18,150 bases of DNA from DATAAM01 sp036260075 (GTDB taxonomy: Bacteria > Actinomycetota > Acidimicrobiia > Acidimicrobiales > JAHWLA01): positions 1-18,150 of the forward strand of contig DATAAM010000229.1 of the NCBI GenBank assembly GCA_036260075.1, given 5' to 3'. A model generated the notes under the pieces. The model ran no database searches. It worked only from the letters and a program-made list of their open reading frames with translations, and was not told where the DNA came from. Position numbers and translations under genes: made by a program. Positions 13,096 through 18,150 of this stretch are shown piece by piece. Numbering within the stretch: the first letter of the stretch is position 1; the number at the start of each line of letters is the position of its first letter.

Positions 13096-15000
13096 TCACG
13101 AGACCGTGGTCAGCTTGACGTTGGACGGGTGGTCGGCGTTGTGGAACAGGGTGTAGGTGGCGGGCAACGGCTCTCCGGCGAAGGCCTGCGCGTACTTGGC
13201 GGTCACCTTGACCCGCAGCTTGTGCCCGTTGGCCATCGTCCACGCCACGCCGCCGGGAACGAACGTGAAGCGGTACGGTGTCGCGCTGTTGGCGACGGCG
13301 TCCCGCTTTATCGGCGCCACTTGGGCGTTGCCCTGCCAGATGCGCTTGAGCTCTGTGCCGGTGCTGCTCACGTCCCAGAGGTCCACGTAGACCTGGATCC
13401 TGGTGGTGTCGGTCTTCATGCGCAGGTCGGCCTCCACCTTCACGACCTTGGTGTCGGACGTGAACGTGAGGTCGTAGGCCTGCACCTCGTCACTGGCGTA
13501 CGTGCCGTAGGGAAGGCCGTACTGTGTCCCGACGCAGAAGTCGTAGAACAGCGGCGCGTTCAGGTTGTTCTTCAACGTGCTGCACCCGGTGCCCTTGGCG
13601 GGCGGGGTGCCCGGAGTGCACGTCGTCCCGCTCTCCGCTGTGGGGGTGAGGGTGCCCGCGTTGCGGAAGTGGTACGTCGTCGTGGAGGTGCCCGTCGCGG
13701 GCGGCCAGGAGCTCGCCATCTGCTCCTGCCATGTCTGGTTGGTCGGTGTCCACGGGTTGCTCGAGCTGCTCGTGTACTTCGGGGGCACCGTGTAGAAAAC
13801 CGGGCCGCCGACGGGCGTGCTCGAGCCCGACAGGTGCTTGTCGAAGAACCGCCGGAGGGCATCCCGTTGCCGAGACCGGTTGGAGCCCGTCCCCGTGTCG
13901 TACGTGTGGCACGGGTCGGGCGTGTGGGAGCACGAGCCGAGGTACAGGTACTTGTTGGTTGTGGGCACCTTGTTGTAGGCGGCGATGGCCACCTGGTTGA
14001 AGATGCCGCCGTTGCCGTCCAGCCAGCCCTGGTGGACGAACACCGGCATCTGGATGTCACCGGCCTGGTCGACCGTGGCGTTGTCGTCGACGAGGTATCG
14101 GGCCTTCCAGAAGTCGGTCGCTGTCGTGGAGATCGACTGGTTGAGGTACTTGCCCCGCTCGATCTCGGCGTTGTGCTGGGCGATCACCTCGGTGGTGTGC
14201 CCCACCCAGCCTTGGTTGGCCCACCACAGCGGCGTGCTGTTGGTCGCGCGCGCCCGGGCGGCCCCGGCGCCGTCGCCGTTCAGGGCTTCGATGTTGTCCC
14301 AGAACAGCCACGCGCCCGAAGGTGCGATCGCCTTGATGCGGGAGTCGGCGTCAGGATTTGTGGGGCTGGGCACGCCCATGAGCCACGTGCGGAAGCCCCC
14401 GTAGGAGAACCCGGTCACACCGACGTTGTTTGTGTCGGCGCAGGGGTTCGACGCGTTGCCGCAGCCCGTCGGTGGGGCCGCGTTGAACGAGTCCCGCACC
14501 CAGTTGATCAGCTCCGTGATGTCCTTCTTGTCGCGAGAGCCGCCGATGTCGGTGCCGTCGTCGTCGAGCCCGTCGATCGCGTCGGTGGTCTGGTCACAGC
14601 CGGAGAGGCCTGCACCTCCGGAGGACGGCTTCCCCCGGGCGTTGAAGCTGAGCACGACGTAGCCGTGCGACGCTGTCTCCGCCCGGGTGTAGAAGGGAAG
14701 GCTCTCGCAGCGGTTGCCGTTCCACCCGTGCAGGTAGATCACGAGCGGCCAACCGGACGGAGGCTTCACGCACGTCGCACCCGATTGCGCGCTCGTGGGG
14801 GCGATCACCCGGATGCGCACCCTCGGCGCGTTGGCCCCGCTCCACGGGCTCGGGTTCGGGTAGTAGTCGGAGGTGCTGCTGTCCGCCGTCGTGTTGCAGC
14901 CGGTGGCGGCGGCCGCAGGAGGGGCGCTCCACAGGACCGGAGAGAGCAGAGAGGCGAGCAGGGCGACGGCCAAGTACTCGGCACGACCTCGTAGACGCAC
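13096..15000 (-). CDS. Secreted CocE/NonD or X-Pro-dipeptidyl-peptidase (S15)-type alpha/beta hydrolase
   Basis: 634 aa secreted hydrolase; family members cleave esters, acyl bonds or X-Pro peptides. Signal peptide about 1-32 (hydrophobic LAVALLASLLSPVLW, then APPAAAA). The alpha/beta-hydrolase core has oxyanion segment YLHGWNGNR (about 89-97), nucleophile elbow GFSYGG with Ser199, acid Asp328 in GWLDGN and His359 in GSCSHT, so the triad is complete. The C-terminal half ends in a PepX_C-like jelly-roll (about 500-634). Many Cys residues in the secreted part suggest disulfides. GTG at 15000 is preceded by AAAGGGGA. A consensus-like promoter lies about 100 nt upstream (15101-15129), giving a two-gene transcript with the pseudoenzyme paralogue. 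Substrate unknown; in context it may release an acid that the Liv transporter imports. Confidence 0.9.
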   Translation of the reverse strand: MRLRGRAEYLAVALLASLLSPVLWSAPPAAAATGCNTTADSSTSDYYPNPSPWSGANAPRVRIRVIAPTSAQSGATCVKPPSGWPLVIYLHGWNGNRCESLPFYTRAETASHGYVVLSFNARGKPSSGGAGLSGCDQTTDAIDGLDDDGTDIGGSRDKKDITELINWVRDSFNAAPPTGCGNASNPCADTNNVGVTGFSYGGFRTWLMGVPSPTNPDADSRIKAIAPSGAWLFWDNIEALNGDGAGAARARATNSTPLWWANQGWVGHTTEVIAQHNAEIERGKYLNQSISTTATDFWKARYLVDDNATVDQAGDIQMPVFVHQGWLDGNGGIFNQVAIAAYNKVPTTNKYLYLGSCSHTPDPCHTYDTGTGSNRSRQRDALRRFFDKHLSGSSTPVGGPVFYTVPPKYTSSSSNPWTPTNQTWQEQMASSWPPATGTSTTTYHFRNAGTLTPTAESGTTCTPGTPPAKGTGCSTLKNNLNAPLFYDFCVGTQYGLPYGTYASDEVQAYDLTFTSDTKVVKVEADLRMKTDTTRIQVYVDLWDVSSTGTELKRIWQGNAQVAPIKRDAVANSATPYRFTFVPGGVAWTMANGHKLRVKVTAKYAQAFAGEPLPATYTLFHNADHPSNVKLTTVS

Positions 15001-15100
15001 GCGACGTCCCCTTTCGGCGTAGCACAGTTGCGCACCGACGGAAGCCGCCGAACCTTCAGTCAGTTTCTTAATTGGCTTTAACTTCTAACTGCCTTGGGGG

Positions 15101-15129
15101 AAGGTACAACGGCGCCCAACTCGTGTCAA
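15101..15129 (-). promoter_or_regulatory. Sigma-70-type promoter of the hydrolase pair
   Basis: Minus strand: TTGACA (15124-15129, perfect -35), 17-nt spacer, TACCTT (15101-15106, TAnnnT -10). The predicted start near 15094 leaves a leader of about 94 nt, which is AT-richer than its surroundings (15059-15090) and contains a weak CAGTT/AACTG dyad (15061-15065 and 15087-15091). This is the best -35/-10 match in the window. Confidence 0.65.
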
Positions 15130-15153
15130 CGGTCCCTCGCCCCCGGACGCGCA

Positions 15154-15197
15154 CCGGCCGGCGACACCGCGGGCGCAACCCGGGTGCCGCCGGCCGG
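15154..15197 (-). terminator. Long GC-rich hairpin after the thiolase gene, probable terminator
   Basis: CCGGCCGGCG (15154-15163) pairs with CGCCGGCCGG (15188-15197); the stem continues inward through CACC/GGTG after one mismatch (15164, 15187), then CGGG/CCCG after a one-base bulge, closing on a CGCAA loop (15174-15178): about 18 base pairs. It begins 20 nt after the thiolase stop and sits just before the hydrolase promoter, so it should separate the acyl-CoA operon from the hydrolase operon. No T-run follows, as is common for actinobacterial terminators. Confidence 0.6.
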
Positions 15198-15217
15198 CGA
15201 CGTCGAAGCGGACGCGG

Positions 15218-16420
15218 TCAGGCGGAGGGCTCGGTGCCCACCAGGGAGACGAAGCTCACGCACTCGCCCGGCCCGCCGCCCAGGTTGTGCGTGAGGCCCA
15301 GCTTCTTGCCCGCCGCGACCGTCTTGATGCGCCGCTCCTCGGGGGCCTCGCCCCGCAGCTGGAGCCAGCACTCGAACAGCATGCGCAGGCCCGAGGCGCC
15401 GATGGGGTGGCCGAAGCTCTTGAGGCCGCCGTCGGGGTTGACCGGCAGGTCGCCGTCGAGCTCGAAGGTGCCCGCCAGCACCTCCTTCCACGCCGCGCCG
15501 CGCTCGGCGAAGCCCAAGTCCTCCATGAGGACGAGCTCGGTGGGCGTGAAGCAGTCGTGCACCTCGGCCATGGCGATCTCCGCCCGTGGGTCGGTGACGC
15601 CCGCCTGCCGGTACGCGTCCTCGGCCGAGCGCACGACCTCCCGGAAGCTGGTGTAGTCGTAGCTCGGGTCGATGGGCCCGGCGGCGGGACCGGCGACGAA
15701 CGACAGCGCCTTCACGTACAGGGGCTTGTCGGTGTAGCGGTGGGCGTCCTCCGCCCGCACCACGATGGCCGCCGCCGACCCGTCGGCCACCCCCGAGCAG
15801 TCGAAGATGCCGAGCGGCCCGGCCACCAAGGGGCTGTTGCAGATGACCTCCTTGGCCACCTCCTTGCGGAACTGGGCCCGGGGGTTGCGGGCGCCGTTGA
15901 AGTGGTTCTTGGCGGCGATGCGGGCCAGCACGTCGCGCAGCTCGGCGTCGTCCACCCCGTACTTCCGGGCGTAGGCGGGCGCCAGGAGGCTGAACATGGC
16001 GGGCGGGGTGATGTCGGGCCACGTGCCGTCGTGCGGCGGCCGGGCGCCGCCGAGTCCGGAGAAGCCCGTGTCCTTCAGCTTCTCCACGCCGACGGCCATG
16101 GCCACGTCGTAGGCGCCCGAGGCCACCGCGTAGCAGGCGTTGCGGAACGCCTCCGACCCGGTGGCGCAGAAGTTCTCCACGCGCGTGACCGGCCGGTAGT
16201 CGAGCTTGAGCGGCCGCGACAGCGTGAGGCCCGACATCCCGGACCCGATGGTGCCGAGCCAGAACGCGTCCACGTCGTCGAGCGCCACGCCGGTCGAATC
16301 GACCGCCTCCATGGTGGCGTCGACCAGGAGCTCGTCGACGCCTTTGTCCCAGTGCTCGCCGAAGGGGGTGCACCCCATCCCGACGATCGCGACCTGGTCG
16401 CGGATCCCGTTCGACGCCAT
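15218..16420 (-). CDS. SCP2-type thiolase / acetyl-CoA C-acyltransferase-like protein
   Basis: 400 aa thiolase of the SCP2/archaeal-like branch, which cleaves 3-ketoacyl-CoAs, condenses acetyl-CoA, or in steroid-degradation relatives (Ltp2) acts as an aldolase. Nucleophile region ENFCATGSEA places Cys85 at the expected site; HDCFTPTE (288-295), GGLKSFGHPIGASG with His338, and THNLGGGPGECVSF with His378 and Cys387 complete the active-site segments. So a true thiolase reaction is possible. It starts 1 nt after the stop of the HMG-CoA-synthase-like/DUF35 fusion, with AGGAGG 6 nt before ATG 16420. Thiolases of this branch usually need a DUF35 partner, which here is the adjacent gene. Physiological substrate unknown. 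Confidence 0.93.
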   Translation of the reverse strand: MASNGIRDQVAIVGMGCTPFGEHWDKGVDELLVDATMEAVDSTGVALDDVDAFWLGTIGSGMSGLTLSRPLKLDYRPVTRVENFCATGSEAFRNACYAVASGAYDVAMAVGVEKLKDTGFSGLGGARPPHDGTWPDITPPAMFSLLAPAYARKYGVDDAELRDVLARIAAKNHFNGARNPRAQFRKEVAKEVICNSPLVAGPLGIFDCSGVADGSAAAIVVRAEDAHRYTDKPLYVKALSFVAGPAAGPIDPSYDYTSFREVVRSAEDAYRQAGVTDPRAEIAMAEVHDCFTPTELVLMEDLGFAERGAAWKEVLAGTFELDGDLPVNPDGGLKSFGHPIGASGLRMLFECWLQLRGEAPEERRIKTVAAGKKLGLTHNLGGGPGECVSFVSLVGTEPSA

Positions 16421-16421
16421 G

Positions 16422-17849
16422 TCATGCCTCCTGCGGGGTGAGGGGTCGAGCCTTCCAGAAGTAGTTGTGCACGCCGTCGGCGGTGTACAGCCGGCGGAAC
16501 GTCATCGCCACCCGGTCTCCGATGCGGACCGCCTCGGGGTCGACGTCGGTGAGCTCGCACTGGTAGCGGCCGCCGCCGTCGAAGTCGATGACGGCGATGA
16601 CCACCGGCGGGTTCAGCGAGTAGGTCAGGCGGTCCACCGTGTACGTGGCCACCGTGGCGGGCACGTCGGCCAGGCGCTCGGGGACCATGCGGTCCACCGC
16701 GTGGCACTGCAGGCACACGCGGGCGGGCGGCAGGTGCCGCGTGTCGCAGGCGGTGCAGCGGGTGCCGGTGAAGCCGAACTTCCAGTCCTCGGACCGGAAC
16801 GACGGCGGCGCCGCCGGGCGTTCGGGGTCGGGGCGGCGCGGGGGCTCTCGGCGCAGCAGGCCTCGCCAGGTGAGGAACGTGGCGTAGGCGAGGTCGCGAC
16901 GGGCCTCCGCTTCCTGCTCCTCGAGCGTGCGCTGCGGCCGGAAGCCCGCGACGCCCTCGCCTGCCCGCAGCACGATGCAGTCGGCGCCGTCGGCCAGGAC
17001 GACGAGCGCGATCACCTGGCCGGGCGTGGCCTTCTCCAGCGCGGCGGCCAGGAGGATCCCCGGCTGGGCGGCCCCCGGGTTGCCGATGGTCGACGTGAGG
17101 TCGCCGAGCACGATGTCGCGTCCGGCCGAGACGGACCCGGCGACCCGGCGCACGGCCCGCTGGTGCAGCCCGCTCACGACGAGCACGTCGATGTCCTCGG
17201 TGGTGATCCCGGCCTGCTTGCAGGCGTCCTGCACGGCGGCCTCGGCCAAGGGGACGTAGGCATGCTCGCCGAAGCGCTCCTCCCACATCCGGCCGGCCAC
17301 GTCGCCCGGCGTGCGCCACCGGTCGAGGAACTCGGCCGTGCTCGAGGCGTGGGCCAGCACCTCTGCCAGCGCCGGTCCCTCGGCGGCCAGCAGGAAGGCG
17401 GAGGCACCGTCGCCGCCGTCGCGCTCGTCGACCCCGCCGGGCAGTCCCGTGCGCACGTCGCCCGCCACCACCAGGCTCGGGCGGCCTGCGGCGGCGGCGT
17501 CGAGCCCGGCCCGCAGCGCGCCCACCGCCGAGCGGACCGAGCCCACCATGTCGTAGGCCGACGCCGAGGCGTCCAGCCCGAGGGCGGCGTGCACGGCGGT
17601 GGCGTTGGTCTTGTCCGCGTACGGCGGCGTGGTGGTGGCGAAGGCCAGGGTGGCCGGGCGCACGTCGCCGGGGGCCGCCGCCAGGGCCCGTCGTCCCGCC
17701 TCCACCGCCATCGACGTGGCGTCCTCGTCGTAGGAGGCGACGGCCCGGGTGCCCTTGCCCGGGGGGATGCCGAGCGCCTCGGCCACGGCGCCACGGTCGA
17801 GGCGCCAGGCCGGGAGATACGTGCCGAACGAGACGATGCGAGCGCTCAC
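16422..17849 (-). CDS. HMG-CoA-synthase-like domain fused to a DUF35 zinc-ribbon/OB-fold domain
   Basis: 475 aa. Residues about 1-310 have the thiolase-fold layout of HMG-CoA synthase/FabH (SFGTYLPAWRL at the start; DGASAFLL near 147; LHQRAVRRV with His229; IGNPGAA with Asn257). The catalytic Cys is absent: the expected region reads YDMVGSVRSAVGAL (99-112), and no Cys occurs before residue 210. The Glu equivalent in the PPYA segment is also replaced by Thr (TTTPPYA). Residues about 350-475 are DUF35: rubredoxin-like zinc ribbon with Cys365, Cys368, Cys379, Cys382, then an OB fold (TYTVDRLTYSLNPPVVIAVIDFDGG). GTG at 17849 has GGAGG 6 nt upstream. It lies 31 nt after the acyl-CoA dehydrogenase and abuts the thiolase, echoing the archaeal thiolase-DUF35-HMG-CoA synthase complex and the Ltp2-DUF35 aldolase. 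Likely a scaffold/CoA-binding partner of the thiolase. Confidence 0.88.
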   Translation of the reverse strand: MSARIVSFGTYLPAWRLDRGAVAEALGIPPGKGTRAVASYDEDATSMAVEAGRRALAAAPGDVRPATLAFATTTPPYADKTNATAVHAALGLDASASAYDMVGSVRSAVGALRAGLDAAAAGRPSLVVAGDVRTGLPGGVDERDGGDGASAFLLAAEGPALAEVLAHASSTAEFLDRWRTPGDVAGRMWEERFGEHAYVPLAEAAVQDACKQAGITTEDIDVLVVSGLHQRAVRRVAGSVSAGRDIVLGDLTSTIGNPGAAQPGILLAAALEKATPGQVIALVVLADGADCIVLRAGEGVAGFRPQRTLEEQEAEARRDLAYATFLTWRGLLRREPPRRPDPERPAAPPSFRSEDWKFGFTGTRCTACDTRHLPPARVCLQCHAVDRMVPERLADVPATVATYTVDRLTYSLNPPVVIAVIDFDGGGRYQCELTDVDPEAVRIGDRVAMTFRRLYTADGVHNYFWKARPLTPQEA

Positions 17850-17880
17850 GCGCCACCTCCTGGGTTGCTGTCGAACGTGG

Positions 17881-18150
17881 TCATCGGGGGACGTCGACCC
17901 ACGGGCGGTCCTTGTCCACCCGGACGTCGCCGGGCAGGCCCAGCACCCGCTCGCCGAGGATGTTCTTCATCACCTCGGTGGTGCCGCCCTCGATGGAGTT
18001 GGCCCGGGCCCGGAGGAACTGCCACTGCGTGGGCTGGTCGGCGGGCAGCTCGTTGGGGCGGGCCATCGGGTAGCCGCCCGGCTTCAGCATGCCCTCGGCC
18101 CCCAGCACGTCGACGCCGAACTCGGTGCCGTCCTTGTTGAACTCGGCCAT
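17881..18150 (-). CDS. Acyl-CoA dehydrogenase, C-terminal part (5' end beyond window)
   Basis: Only the last 89 residues are visible; the frame is open to the window edge, and the Met codon at 18150 is probably internal. The segment RANSIEGGTTEVMKNILGER followed by VLGLP is the hallmark C-terminal helix of FadE-type acyl-CoA dehydrogenases, where the Gly-Gly-Thr loop contacts FAD of the neighbouring subunit. It would catalyse alpha,beta-desaturation of an acyl-CoA in the cytoplasm. The tail VRVDKDRPWVDVPR is a common ending in actinobacterial homologues. It is the first gene seen of the minus-strand set with the DUF35 fusion (31 nt downstream) and thiolase, a beta-oxidation-like module. Chain-length or ring specificity cannot be judged from this fragment. 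Confidence 0.9.
   Translation of the reverse strand: MAEFNKDGTEFGVDVLGAEGMLKPGGYPMARPNELPADQPTQWQFLRARANSIEGGTTEVMKNILGERVLGLPGDVRVDKDRPWVDVPR

Noticed and set aside
13076..13243. N-terminal extension of the pseudo-hydrolase
   Set aside because: It overlaps the end of the active hydrolase and would bury the signal peptide; ATG at 13075 has a ribosome site.
15154..15201. Direct repeat CCGGCCGGCGAC (15154-15165, 15190-15201) as an attachment or insertion scar
   Set aside because: The repeats arise because CCGGCCGG is self-complementary and forms the two arms of the hairpin; no mobile gene is nearby.
1..18150. tRNA, rRNA, insertion sequence, phage or CRISPR features
   Set aside because: No cloverleaf-like elements, transposase or integrase frames, or repeat arrays were recognised on reading both strands.

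Overview
The window is GC-rich, gene-dense bacterial DNA with strong third-position GC bias, many GTG/TTG starts and several genes whose start codon lies 6-7 nt after a TAnnnT -10 box, as expected for leaderless mRNAs. With the fused Liv-type transporter, two TetR regulators and the acyl-CoA enzymes, this points to a high-GC actinobacterium. Acidimicrobiia or a relative is my best guess, from gene style only; no rRNA or tRNA is present to confirm it.

Layout. Left block, minus strand: a substrate-binding lipoprotein of a branched-chain-amino-acid (Liv) type ABC transporter (cut by the window start), a TetR regulator, and a phytanoyl-CoA-dioxygenase-type Fe(II)/2-oxoglutarate oxygenase. Middle block, plus strand, divergent from the oxygenase: a LivH-LivM-LivG triple fusion ending in a small CCCH zinc-knuckle-like motif, an overlapping small lipoprotein, an MFS-LivF fusion, a second TetR regulator closely related to the first, and a short single-TM ORF behind a nested inverted repeat. 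Right block, minus strand: an acyl-CoA dehydrogenase (cut by the window end), an HMG-CoA-synthase-like protein fused to a DUF35 zinc-ribbon/OB domain, an SCP2-type thiolase, a long GC-rich terminator hairpin, a consensus-like promoter, two tandem secreted CocE/X-Pro-peptidase-type hydrolases (the downstream one has lost Ser and His of its triad), then an SDR dehydrogenase coupled to a SnoaL/NTF2-like protein.

How the genes may work together (inference): secreted hydrolases release or modify an ester/amide substrate outside the cell; the binding lipoprotein and fused Liv transporter, possibly with its MFS module, import an acid or related compound; the oxygenase, SDR, SnoaL-like protein, acyl-CoA dehydrogenase and thiolase/DUF35 pair oxidise and cleave it as a CoA thioester. 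The two TetR proteins may share operators; a related motif (T-n-ACT-WW-AGTCG-n-TA) sits between -35 and -10 of both the binding-protein and oxygenase promoters. The substrate cannot be named from sequence; a branched, isoprenoid or steroid-like acid would fit.

The most interesting elements are the transporter compressed into two giant fusions that include an MFS domain, the thiolase paired with a DUF35 fusion whose HMG-CoA-synthase-like half has no nucleophilic cysteine, and the active/dead hydrolase pair. No stretch longer than 300 bases is gene-free; the longest gaps (15001-15217 and 9509-9685) hold the promoter, terminator and inverted-repeat features listed.
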